Below are positions 1 to 6,854 of a stretch of 18,913 bases of DNA, in pieces (position 1 is the stretch's first letter; each line of letters begins with the position of its first letter). Below the pieces are notes generated by a model. That model was not told the origin of the DNA, ran no database searches, and saw only the letters and a program-made list of their open reading frames with translations. Origin of the DNA: JAEUPI01 sp035499355 (GTDB lineage: Bacteria; Pseudomonadota; Gammaproteobacteria; Burkholderiales; Burkholderiaceae_C); contig DATJYZ010000014.1 of NCBI GenBank assembly GCA_035499355.1, positions 1 to 18,913 of the forward strand, given 5' to 3'. Position numbers and translations under genes: made by a program.

Positions 1-215
1 ATGGAGCCGTCGAGCGCGTCGCGCGCCGCCTGGGCTTCCTGCGGGGTCGACAGTGTGACGAAGCCGAACCCGCGAGGGCGCCCCGTCATTCGATCCTTCG
101 GCAGGCTGACGCTGATGACCTTGCCGCCGGTGGCCTCGAAAAGTTGCTTCAGGACGTCTTCCGAGATGCTGTCTGGCAAGCCCGCCACGAACAGCTTCGC
201 TTCCTCGTTGCCCAT
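1..215 (-). CDS. RRM-domain RNA-binding protein (N-terminal part, runs off the left edge)
   Basis: Reading the minus strand from the ATG at 215-213 gives 71 residues with no stop before the window edge, so the C-terminus is missing. The protein begins MGNEEAKLFVAGLP. It shows both signatures of the RNA recognition motif: an RNP2-like strand, LFVAGLP (residues 8-14), and an RNP1 octamer, RGFGFVTL (48-55), with aromatic residues at the usual RNA-stacking positions. Small single-RRM proteins of this kind are common in betaproteobacteria and cyanobacteria and are thought to bind single-stranded RNA; some are cold-responsive. A GGAGG lies 15 bases upstream of the ATG. An in-frame GTG four codons upstream would sit closer to it, so the true start could be either. 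The gene points away from the two-component genes and has no evident link to the secretion system. The family is confident; the cellular role is not. Confidence 0.88.
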   Translation of the reverse strand, partial: MGNEEAKLFVAGLPDSISEDVLKQLFEATGGKVISVSLPKDRMTGRPRGFGFVTLSTPQEAQAARDALDGS

Positions 216-380
216 GCGAAAACTCACGGTCCTCCGTTCCGAAAATCGAGCAAGATCGTTGCCACCCGCAGACGGTTCATACGATATCTAGCACGTTTCC
301 GCAGTCAACTCTCGCCGCCGGCCGCGGGCGTCCGCCGCGCGCGCCCACCACGCGCGAGGTCCCTTTCGCCCGCCTCTTTC

Positions 381-416
381 GCATCGGCCGCATCGGCCGC
401 ATCGGCCGCATCGGCC
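381..416. repeat. Four perfect tandem copies of a 9-bp unit (GCATCGGCC)
   Basis: The unit GCATCGGCC occurs four times without interruption (381-389, 390-398, 399-407, 408-416), followed by degenerate related sequence (CCGGCATCGACGGC). It lies upstream of the response regulator in non-coding DNA. The 9-bp period keeps reading frame, but no credible protein spans it. It may be a slippage-prone microsatellite; a role as clustered binding sites is possible but unproven. Confidence 0.9.
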
Positions 417-543
417 CCGGCATCGACGGCGTCGGGCAATTAGGGCCCCAGGGCCGGGGGTCCGCGCGGGCGCGGTGGGCGCCCTCGCTGTGACATCATC
501 GCCGCCATCGTGCGCCGCCAGCACGAGCAATTGGCGGGCGACC

Positions 544-549
544 GGAGAG
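544..549 (+). promoter_or_regulatory. Ribosome binding site deciding the response-regulator start
   Basis: GGAGAG ends six bases before the ATG at 556. This spacing favours 556 over the in-frame ATG at 550, which touches the motif, and over the GTG at 475, which would add a low-complexity tail ahead of the receiver domain. Confidence 0.6.
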
Positions 550-555
550 ATGCGG

Positions 556-1194
556 ATGGCACCCACGCGCAAGGTCCTGCTCGTCGACGACCATGAGTTG
601 GTCCGCATCGGCGTCAAGGCCACCTACGGCGAACTGCTCGGCATTCCGATCGAGTGGTTCGAGGCCGTCACGCTCGAGGAAGCGGTGCGCGTGTACCGCG
701 AGCGCGGCGACATCGACGCCGTGCTGCTCGACCTCAACCTGGCCGACTGCAAGGGGCTGCAGGGCCTGCGCAGCTTCCTGCAGGCGCATCCGCAGGCGCG
801 CGTGGCCGTGTTCAGCGGCGCGCACGACGAGTTCGTGGTCCGCCAGGCGCGTGCGCTCGGTGCCGTGGGCTACATCGGCAAGGGCACCCTGACCACGCAG
901 ATGCGCGACACGCTGATCGCGCTGCTGTGGCCGCGCGGCGCGCCCAACGTGCACGCGGGCACGTCGGGGGCGGCGCTGTTTCCGCGCATGCCGATGTCGG
1001 CGATGTACGACCGCGTGTCCGAGCTCGGGCCGCGCCACCTCGAAATCCTCGAGCTGATCCTGTCGGGTTGCACCAACCAGGAGATCAGCAATTCCACCCG
1101 CCTGTCGCTTGGCACGGTGAAGAACTACGTGTCGTCGCTGTTGCTCGCATTGGACGTCCGATCACGCTCGCACTTGATCAGCCTGTTCCGCTGA
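556..1194 (+). CDS. NarL/FixJ-family response regulator (receiver plus LuxR-type HTH)
   Basis: A 212-residue DNA-binding response regulator. The N-terminal receiver domain (about 5-125) has the acidic pair D11/D12 in VLLVDDHE, the likely phosphoacceptor D59 in LLDLNL, S87 in VFSGA and the conserved lysine K109 in YIGKG. The C-terminal region (about 155-212) is a LuxR-type helix-turn-helix with the pattern LGPRHLEILELILSGCTNQE followed by a recognition-helix segment LSLGTVKNYVSSLL. Such proteins act as transcription factors once phosphorylated by a partner kinase. The hybrid histidine kinase immediately downstream on the same strand is the obvious partner. The T6SS operon starts 109 bases past that kinase, so control of secretion is plausible but inferred from position. 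The linker between the two domains (about 126-153) is rich in Pro, Gly and Met. Confidence 0.92.
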   Translation: MAPTRKVLLVDDHELVRIGVKATYGELLGIPIEWFEAVTLEEAVRVYRERGDIDAVLLDLNLADCKGLQGLRSFLQAHPQARVAVFSGAHDEFVVRQARALGAVGYIGKGTLTTQMRDTLIALLWPRGAPNVHAGTSGAALFPRMPMSAMYDRVSELGPRHLEILELILSGCTNQEISNSTRLSLGTVKNYVSSLLLALDVRSRSHLISLFR

Positions 1195-1307
1195 AGGCGC
1201 CACCCGCCGCGACCGCTGGTGCGCCGCGCGCCCGCTTCGTCGCCGTCGATGGCGCCGGGTCGGTCCGCGATCGCTCGGCAGCGCCCGGGCGGGCCGAGCG
1301 CCGCGCC

Positions 1308-2978
1308 GTGCAGCGCCGCATCGACGACGCGGCGGCCGTGGCGGCCTTCGGCCTGCTGCCGATGGTCGGCGCCGGCTTGCTGGCGTCGACTGCGTTGGCG
1401 GTGCTGCTGGCCTTGGCCGCGTCGTCATCGTCGCCCCCGCTGCTGGCGGTGTGGGCATTGCTCGCGGGCGCGCTCGGGGGTGTGCTCGTCAAGCCGCCGC
1501 GCGCCCTGGCGAGTCCGGTCGCCACCGTGCTGACGATCGCGCTGGCGGCGCTGTGGCTGGCCATTTCGCCGTGGCTGCTGGGTGCTGCGGCGCAGCCGGC
1601 GTATTGCGTCTGGCTGATCGTCGTCTGCATGCTCGGCGCCGCCGTGCTGGCGATGCGCCCTTCGGCAGCGGCACCCTTGCTGCTGCCGCTGCTCGCGGCC
1701 GCTCTCGCGCCGACGACCGATTCGTCGTGGGCTTGGCCGCTGGTGGCACTGCTCGGAGGCGGTGCCGCCGCCGCCACGGTGGTGCGGCTGCGCCGGCGCT
1801 GGCGGGCCGATCTGCGCGTCTGCGTCGAACAGGCCGAGCGCCTGCTGGGGGTGGAGAGCGAGCGCGACGATGCGCTGCGCACCGATCACGAGAAGAGTCG
1901 CTTCCTGGCGATCGCCAGCCACGATCTGCGCCAGCCCGTGCATGCGCTCGGTCTGTTCGCAGCCACGCTGCAGCGCCGACTGCAGCAGTCGCCCGACGAG
2001 CCGTTGGCGCGCAACCTGATGCATGCAGTCGACGGGCTCGAGCGATCCTTCAACGCGTTGCTCGACATATCGAAGCTCGACGCCGGGGCGATCGCGCCGC
2101 GGCTCGAGACGTTCGCACTGCGCGACATGTTCCGACGCCTGCACATGCAGTACGGCGGCCAGGCCGAATTCGCCGGCCTTGGCCTGCGCCTGTCACCCGG
2201 CGGCAAATCGGTCACCACCGACCCGCAGCTGCTCGAGCGCATCGTCGGCAACCTGATCCACAACGCGATCAAGTACACCACACGCGGCGGCATCGTCGTG
2301 GTGGCGCGCAACACCACCACCTGCATCAACATCGAGGTCTGGGACACCGGACGCGGCATGGCCGCCGACGAGCTGCCGCGCGTCTTCGAGGAGTTCTATC
2401 AGGTGGGCCGTGCCGAGCGCGACCGTACCCACGGTCTGGGCATGGGGCTGGCCATCGTCAAGCGTCTGGCGGCGCTGCTCGGCCATCGCCTCGAAGTCGC
2501 ATCGTCTCCCGGGCGCGGCACGATGTTTCGCATCGGCGTGCCGATCGGCGGGCTGCCGGGTATTCAGGAAGAGCTGGCGCCGGCCGACACGCAGCCGATC
2601 GCCGCCCAGGCGTCGCAGATGGTGCTGGTGGTCGACGACGAAGAACCGATTCGCGAGGGCTTGCGCCTGCTGCTGCAGGAATGGGGATACGAGGTGATGA
2701 CCGCCGCCGACGCGGCCCAGGCCGAACAGGCGGTGGGCATGCTCGAGGGCCGGGTCGATCTGGTGCTGACCGACCTGCACCTCGGCCCCGGTCCAGGGGG
2801 TGTGGCGGTGATCGCGAGCGTCCGGCGGCTGTGCGGGCGCGACGTGCCGGCCATCCTGGTCACCGGCGATGCGGCACCCGAACAGGTGCAGGACGTTGCA
2901 CTGAGTGGCGACCCCGTGTTGTTCAAGCCGGTGCAGCCACGCCGGTTGTTCGACGCGCTGATCGCAGCGCTGCGCTGA
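1308..2978 (+). CDS. Membrane-bound hybrid histidine kinase with C-terminal receiver
   Basis: With the GTG at 1308 as start the protein has 556 residues. Residues about 10-160 form roughly six hydrophobic, Ala/Leu-rich membrane segments with short loops and no large periplasmic domain. A HisKA dimerisation domain follows, with the phosphorylated H205 in IASHDLRQP. The HATPase domain has an N-box (LIHNAIKY, N319), a G1 box (DTGRGM, from D346) and a G2 box (GLGMGLAIVKRL). A receiver domain from about 438 carries D443/D444, phosphoacceptor D489 in LVLTDLHL and K540. It should autophosphorylate and pass phosphate to its own receiver and/or the upstream regulator. The start is uncertain: no strong ribosome binding site is visible, the next in-frame starts are GTG 1338 and ATG 1362, and there is no ATG, GTG or TTG in frame between the regulator's stop and 1308. 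The compact multi-pass input region suggests sensing at or in the membrane; the signal is unknown. Confidence 0.88.
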   Translation: MQRRIDDAAAVAAFGLLPMVGAGLLASTALAVLLALAASSSSPPLLAVWALLAGALGGVLVKPPRALASPVATVLTIALAALWLAISPWLLGAAAQPAYCVWLIVVCMLGAAVLAMRPSAAAPLLLPLLAAALAPTTDSSWAWPLVALLGGGAAAATVVRLRRRWRADLRVCVEQAERLLGVESERDDALRTDHEKSRFLAIASHDLRQPVHALGLFAATLQRRLQQSPDEPLARNLMHAVDGLERSFNALLDISKLDAGAIAPRLETFALRDMFRRLHMQYGGQAEFAGLGLRLSPGGKSVTTDPQLLERIVGNLIHNAIKYTTRGGIVVVARNTTTCINIEVWDTGRGMAADELPRVFEEFYQVGRAERDRTHGLGMGLAIVKRLAALLGHRLEVASSPGRGTMFRIGVPIGGLPGIQEELAPADTQPIAAQASQMVLVVDDEEPIREGLRLLLQEWGYEVMTAADAAQAEQAVGMLEGRVDLVLTDLHLGPGPGGVAVIASVRRLCGRDVPAILVTGDAAPEQVQDVALSGDPVLFKPVQPRRLFDALIAALR

Positions 2979-3086
2979 CCTCGACCCTATCCCCAGGATC
3001 GGAGATGACTTTCGACCACTGTCAAGGCGATCATTGGGCTCCTAGAGTCCCGTGACGAACTGCGCGGCCTCTCGCCCGCCCGCTCG
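2979..3086 (+). promoter_or_regulatory. Leader between the kinase gene and tssA; possible T6SS promoter zone
   Basis: This 108-base gap is less GC-rich than its surroundings and is the only sizeable non-coding stretch ahead of tssA, so it is where an operon promoter would be expected. It contains a short stem, GGGCTC (3036-3041) with GAGTCC (3045-3050) around a CTA loop, including one G-T wobble. There is no T-run after the stem, so it is not a classical terminator. No convincing sigma-70 or sigma-54 element was found. Confidence 0.35.
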
Positions 3087-4094
3087 ATGACCGGTCCGCC
3101 AATCGATATCGCACCGCTGCTTTCGCCGCTGGGGGATGACGCTCCCGGCGGGCCCGATCTCGTTTACGACCCGGTTTTCGTCGAGATGGAGCAGGCCGCG
3201 CTCGGCAAGCCCGAGCGCCAGTACGGTGACAAGGTCTACCCGGCCGAGCCGCCCGATTGGCCGGCGGTGCACGAGCGGGTGCTGGCGCTGCTGCCACGCA
3301 CCCGTGACTTGAGGGTGGCCGTGATGCTGGCGCGCAGCGCCGCGCGGATGCACGGCCTGGCTGGCTATGCGCAAGGGTTGAGCCTTGTGCGCGGACTGCT
3401 CGACGGTCAGTGGGATCACGTGCACCCGCAGCTCGACGCCAGCGACAGCAACGACCCGACGATGCGCATGAACGCGCTGGTGCCGCTGGCCGCCGCCGAC
3501 GCCGGTCTGCAGGATCTGCGCGCCGCCGCGCTGTCGCCGGTGCGCGGCAGCATCACCGTGCGCGATGTCGAGCTGGCGTTCGCGCCGGGCAACGCCGGCG
3601 CCGGCGAGACCGTGCCGTCCGAATCGGGCCTGCTGTCGGCGCTCGGCGAGCTGATGGCCAAGCATCCCGAGGCCGCTGCGCACGCGGCAGCCGTGCAGGA
3701 GGCCGCAAAGGCCATCGATGCCCGGCTGCAATCGCAGGTCGGTGCCGCAGCCCCCGAGCTCGGGCCCCTGCTCACGCTCGCCGCGACGCTCGGCCGTGCG
3801 GTGGCCCGTGCCAGCGGCAGGACCTCCGACGATGTCGACGCACCCGCGGCCGCGGGGGTCGACGGGGGCGGCGGCGTGGCGGTGGGCGCCATCCGCAACC
3901 GCGGCGATGCGGCGCGCGAACTCGGCCGTGTGTGCGAGTGGATCGAGCGCAACGAGCCGAGCAACCCGGCGCCGTTGCTGATCCGGCGCGCGCAGCGCCT
4001 GATGGACAAGAATTTCCTCGAGATCATCCGCGACCTGGCACCCGACGGTCTGGGCCAGGTCGAGCGGATCGCGGGAACCGAGGCGTCTTCGTAA
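3087..4094 (+). CDS. tssA: T6SS assembly protein TssA (ImpA family)
   Basis: A 335-residue protein with the ImpA N-terminal domain (about 5-140): it opens with IDIAPLLSPLGDDAPGGPDL and continues with the RQYGD and PPDWPAVHERVLALL segments typical of the family. The middle is Ala/Gly-rich and variable. The C-terminal part (about 265-330) has the segments IRNRGDAARELGRVCEWIE and NPAPLLIRRAQRLM, as in the ImpA C-terminal region. TssA proteins bind baseplate, tube and sheath components and coordinate sheath polymerisation. The ATG at 3087 is the first standard start in this frame after a TGA at 3006. No strong ribosome binding site precedes it, unlike the following genes. It is the first gene of the T6SS cluster; tssB starts 26 bases after its stop. 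Confidence 0.92.
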   Translation: MTGPPIDIAPLLSPLGDDAPGGPDLVYDPVFVEMEQAALGKPERQYGDKVYPAEPPDWPAVHERVLALLPRTRDLRVAVMLARSAARMHGLAGYAQGLSLVRGLLDGQWDHVHPQLDASDSNDPTMRMNALVPLAAADAGLQDLRAAALSPVRGSITVRDVELAFAPGNAGAGETVPSESGLLSALGELMAKHPEAAAHAAAVQEAAKAIDARLQSQVGAAAPELGPLLTLAATLGRAVARASGRTSDDVDAPAAAGVDGGGGVAVGAIRNRGDAARELGRVCEWIERNEPSNPAPLLIRRAQRLMDKNFLEIIRDLAPDGLGQVERIAGTEASS

Positions 4095-4120
4095 GGCGCG
4101 CACAACCAGGAGCACGCACC

Positions 4121-4624
4121 ATGGCCCAGAGCAGCCAGAAGTTCATCGCCCGCAACCGCGCGCCGCGCGTGCAGATCGAGTACGACGTCGAGCTGTACGG
4201 CGCCGAGAAGAAGGTGCAGCTGCCCTTCGTGATGGGTGTGATGTCCGATCTGTCGGGCAAGCCCAGCGAGCCGCTGGCACCGGTGGCCGACCGCAAATTC
4301 CTCGAGGTCGACGTCGACAACTTCGACGCCCGCATGAAGGCGATGAAGCCGCGCGTGGCCTTCCAGGTGCCCAACCGCCTCACCGGCGAGGGCAACATCG
4401 CGGTCGACATCACCTTCGAGAGCATGGACGACTTCACCCCGGCCGCGGTGGCTGCCAAGGTCGACGGCGTCAAGCAGCTGCTCGAGGCGCGCCAGCAGCT
4501 CGCCAACCTGGTTACCTACATGGATGGCAAGACCGGCGCCGAAGAGTTGATCGCCAAGGTGGTGAAGGACGAGGCGCTGCTGAAGTCGCTGGCCGCCGCC
4601 AAGGCGCCCAAAGAAGGCCAGTGA
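4121..4624 (+). CDS. tssB: T6SS contractile sheath small subunit TssB (VipA)
   Basis: A 167-residue protein of typical TssB length. The N-terminal signature APRVQIEYDVELYGAEKKVQ runs into LPFVMGVMSDLSGKP, which is diagnostic of the family, and FLEVDVDNFDARMKAMKPRV follows. Together with TssC it forms the cytoplasmic sheath that contracts to drive the Hcp/VgrG tube outward. An AGGAG at 4108-4112 sits eight bases before the ATG. The C-terminal helix is rich in Lys and Ala. In species with TagJ, that accessory protein binds an N-terminal helix of TssB; tagJ is present here, at 7370. The gene is 44 bases upstream of tssC. Confidence 0.97.
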   Translation: MAQSSQKFIARNRAPRVQIEYDVELYGAEKKVQLPFVMGVMSDLSGKPSEPLAPVADRKFLEVDVDNFDARMKAMKPRVAFQVPNRLTGEGNIAVDITFESMDDFTPAAVAAKVDGVKQLLEARQQLANLVTYMDGKTGAEELIAKVVKDEALLKSLAAAKAPKEGQ

Positions 4625-4668
4625 GACCCCGGCCGGCAAGCCTGAGCTGAACGCAAGGACCCAACGTC

Positions 4669-6162
4669 ATGGCTGAAACCAATCCCCAAGCCGCTGCGCT
4701 AGAAGGTGTGCAGTTCCAGGGCAACGACTTCGCCTCGCTGCTGAACAAGGAGTTCAAGCCCAAGAGCGACGAGGCCAAGTCCGCCGTCGAGGCGGCGGTG
4801 CTCACGCTGGCGCAGCAGGCGCTGGCACGCACCAACCTGATCGGCAGCGACGTCATCGTGTCGATCGAGGCGATGATCGCCGAGCTCGATCGCAAGTTGT
4901 CGGAGCAGGTCAACGCGATCATGCACCACGCCGACTTCCAGCAGCTCGAGAGCGCCTGGCGCGGCCTGCATTACCTCGTCAACAACACCGAGACCGACGA
5001 GATGCTGAAGATCAAGGTCTTCAACATCTCGAAGAGCGAGCTGGGCAAGACCGTCAAGCGCTACAAGGGCACGGCGTGGGACCAGAGCCCGATCTTCAAG
5101 AAGGTCTACACCGAGGAGTACGACCAGTTCGGCGGCCACCCGTTCGGCTGCCTGGTCGGTGACTACTACTTCGACCACTCGCCGCCCGACACCGAGCTGC
5201 TCGGCGAGATGACCAAGATCGCCGCCGCCAGCCACGCGCCGTTCATCGCCGCCGCCAACCCCACGCTGATGCAGATGGGCTCGTGGCAGGAGTTGTCGAA
5301 CCCGCGCGACCTGACCAAGATCTTCACCACGCCCGAATACGCGGCCTGGCGTTCGCTGCGCGAGTCGGAGGACTCGCGGTATCTCGGCCTGGCGATGCCG
5401 CGCTTCCTGTCGCGGCTGCCCTATGGCGCCAAGACCAACCCGGTCGAGGCATTCAACTTCGAGGAAGAGACCGGCGGCGGCGACCACAGCAAGTACACCT
5501 GGGCCAACGCCGCGTACGCGATGGCGGTCAACATCAACCGCTCCTACAAGCTGTACGGCTGGGGCACCAGCATCCGCGGCGTCGAGTCCGGCGGCGCGGT
5601 CGAGGGCCTGCCTGCGCACACCTTCCCCACCGACGACGGCGGCGTCGACATGAAGTGCCCGACCGAGATCGCCATCAGCGACCGTCGCGAGGCCGAGCTG
5701 GCGAAGAACGGCTTCATGCCGCTGATCCACCGCAAGAACAGCGACTTCGCGGCCTTCATCGGCGCGCAGTCGCTGCAGAAGCCGTTCGAGTACGACGATC
5801 CCGACGCCACCGCCAATGCCAACCTGGCGGCGCGGCTGCCGTACCTGTTCGCGTGCTGCCGCTTCGCGCACTACCTGAAGTGCATCGTGCGCGACAAGAT
5901 CGGCTCGTTCAAGGAGCGCGACGCGATGGAGAAGTACCTCAACAACTGGATCATGAACTACGTCGACGGCGATCCGGCCAATTCGTCGGACACCGTCAAG
6001 GCGCAGAAGCCGCTGGCCGCCGCCGAGGTCACCGTCGAAGAGGTTCCGGGCAATCCGGGCTACTACACCTCCAAGTTCTTCCTGCGCCCGCACTACCAGC
6101 TCGAGGGCCTGACCGTGTCGCTGCGGCTGGTCTCGAAACTGCCTTCGCAAAAGACCCAGTGA
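4669..6162 (+). CDS. tssC: T6SS contractile sheath large subunit TssC (VipB)
   Basis: A 497-residue protein matching the usual TssC length. It shows long family-specific stretches: SAWRGLHYLVNNTETDEMLK, GDYYFDHSPPDTELL, the central TWANAAYAMAVNINRSYKLY, and the C-terminal end FFLRPHYQLEGLTVSLRLVS, which is the sheath handshake region. It pairs with TssB to build the sheath; ClpV later unfolds contracted TssB/TssC. AAGGA at 4655-4659 is nine bases upstream of the ATG. It is the most strongly conserved gene of the window and fixes the identity of the cluster. A 74-base gap containing a hairpin separates it from hcp1. Confidence 0.98.
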   Translation: MAETNPQAAALEGVQFQGNDFASLLNKEFKPKSDEAKSAVEAAVLTLAQQALARTNLIGSDVIVSIEAMIAELDRKLSEQVNAIMHHADFQQLESAWRGLHYLVNNTETDEMLKIKVFNISKSELGKTVKRYKGTAWDQSPIFKKVYTEEYDQFGGHPFGCLVGDYYFDHSPPDTELLGEMTKIAAASHAPFIAAANPTLMQMGSWQELSNPRDLTKIFTTPEYAAWRSLRESEDSRYLGLAMPRFLSRLPYGAKTNPVEAFNFEEETGGGDHSKYTWANAAYAMAVNINRSYKLYGWGTSIRGVESGGAVEGLPAHTFPTDDGGVDMKCPTEIAISDRREAELAKNGFMPLIHRKNSDFAAFIGAQSLQKPFEYDDPDATANANLAARLPYLFACCRFAHYLKCIVRDKIGSFKERDAMEKYLNNWIMNYVDGDPANSSDTVKAQKPLAAAEVTVEEVPGNPGYYTSKFFLRPHYQLEGLTVSLRLVSKLPSQKTQ

Positions 6163-6181
6163 AACCGTCGTTGGTCAATCC

Positions 6182-6197
6182 GCGGGCCGTCGCCCGC
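6182..6197 (+). other. Hairpin between tssC and hcp1
   Basis: A perfect 6-bp stem, GCGGGC (6182-6187) with GCCCGC (6192-6197), and a CGTC loop. There is no following T-run. It could act as an mRNA processing or stability element upstream of hcp1, or be a chance GC-rich palindrome. Confidence 0.4.
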
Positions 6198-6236
6198 ATG
6201 TGCATCTGACAGCTGACCCCCAGGAGAAAAGTCACC

Positions 6237-6716
6237 ATGGCATCGATAGACACCCACCTCAAGCTCGCCGGCGTCGACGGTGAGTCGACGCACAAGGACC
6301 ACAAAGGCGAGATCGAGGTCTTGTCGTGGACCTGGGGCGTGGCCAACGACAGCGCGGGCGCCGGCGGCGGCTCGGGCAAGGGTAAGGCCGCGCCCGGCGA
6401 CTTCCACTTCACCCACATGTACGACAAGGGCTCGCCGGTCATCGCCAAGTACTGTGCGTCGGGCAAGCACTTTCCGGACGCCACCATCACCGCACGCAAG
6501 GCCGGCGAAGGCCAGAAGGACTTCCTGGTCATCAAGTTCAAGGAAGTGTTCATCAAGTCGGTGCAGCCCTCGGGCAGCTCGGGCGGCGACATCGTCGAGA
6601 GCGTGACGCTGAGCTACAAGCAGATCGACTTCGCCTACAAGCCACAAGACGACAAGGGCGGCCTCGGCGGCGAGGTCAAGTTCGGCTGGAACAACGCGAC
6701 CACCGAAATCACCTGA
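6237..6716 (+). CDS. hcp: T6SS tube protein Hcp (first copy)
   Basis: A 159-residue Hcp-family protein (Hcp1-like, formerly DUF796). Hallmarks are the N-terminal strand MASIDTHLKLAGVDGES, IEVLSWTWGVAND, a Gly-rich extended loop (GAGGGSGKGKAAPGDF), FTHMYDKGSPVI and a C-terminal strand pair ending VKFGWNN. Hexamers stack into the secreted tube inside the TssB/TssC sheath and can also carry small effectors in the lumen. AGGAG at 6222-6226 lies ten bases before the ATG. Its place between tssC and tagJ/tssE is the common operon order. Hairpins sit on both sides of the gene, which may relate to the high Hcp level usually needed; that link is inference. Confidence 0.96.
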   Translation: MASIDTHLKLAGVDGESTHKDHKGEIEVLSWTWGVANDSAGAGGGSGKGKAAPGDFHFTHMYDKGSPVIAKYCASGKHFPDATITARKAGEGQKDFLVIKFKEVFIKSVQPSGSSGGDIVESVTLSYKQIDFAYKPQDDKGGLGGEVKFGWNNATTEIT

Positions 6717-6738
6717 TCCACCGAACCGTGCATTTCCG

Positions 6739-6764
6739 GCGGCCTTGGTGCGTGACAAGGCCGC
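6739..6764 (+). other. Stable hairpin downstream of hcp1
   Basis: A perfect 9-bp stem, GCGGCCTTG (6739-6747) with CAAGGCCGC (6756-6764), and an 8-base loop, 22 bases past the hcp1 stop. No run of T follows, so it is a poor intrinsic terminator. It is better read as a 3' stabilising stem or partial attenuator before hcp2. A second short stem (6770-6784) follows directly. Confidence 0.55.
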
Positions 6765-6769
6765 GGCAC

Positions 6770-6784
6770 CGGGCCGACGGCCCG
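6770..6784 (+). other. Second short hairpin in the hcp1-hcp2 gap
   Basis: CGGGCC (6770-6775) pairs with GGCCCG (6779-6784) around GAC. The following bases (to about 6815) repeat the string CGGCCCGCCG, once overlapping this stem and once near 6797. With the preceding 9-bp stem it makes this gap strongly structured. Confidence 0.35.
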
Positions 6785-6854
6785 CCGGTCGGATCGGCCC
6801 GCCGAGCCGGATGCCGCGGGCCCGATCGGTGTCGCCAGAACGCAGGAGGGCCGT

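Larger units (their letters stand above)
216..555. other. Non-coding gap between the RRM gene and the response regulator
   Basis: About 340 bases between two divergent genes, so it should hold promoters in both directions. The part around 265-310 is visibly richer in A+T than the rest and is the likeliest promoter zone, but no convincing -35/-10 pair could be picked on either strand. The stretch also contains the 9-bp tandem repeat at 381-416 and a small GGCCC/GGGCC inverted repeat (444-455). Open frames crossing it show low-complexity Ala/Arg/Pro translations typical of chance frames in GC-rich DNA and are not called as genes. Confidence 0.6.

Noticed and set aside
381..416. CRISPR-like array
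   Set aside because: The units are 9 bp and directly contiguous with no spacers, so this is a simple tandem repeat.
654..1307. Upstream extension of the kinase frame across the regulator gene
   Set aside because: The extension is open but reads as Arg/Ala-rich chance sequence within the regulator, so the long form was not taken as the gene.
1451..3055. Plus-strand open frame overlapping the kinase in another frame
   Set aside because: Its translation is Arg/Ala/Gly-rich with no motif, while the kinase frame carries all HisKA, HATPase and receiver motifs.
2979..3086. Sigma-54 or sigma-70 promoter ahead of tssA
   Set aside because: No GG-N10-GC pair with the right context and no -35/-10 pair with acceptable matches could be found by eye.
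6739..6784. Intrinsic terminator after hcp1
   Set aside because: The stem is strong but no T-run follows and the operon continues, so only a hairpin is called.
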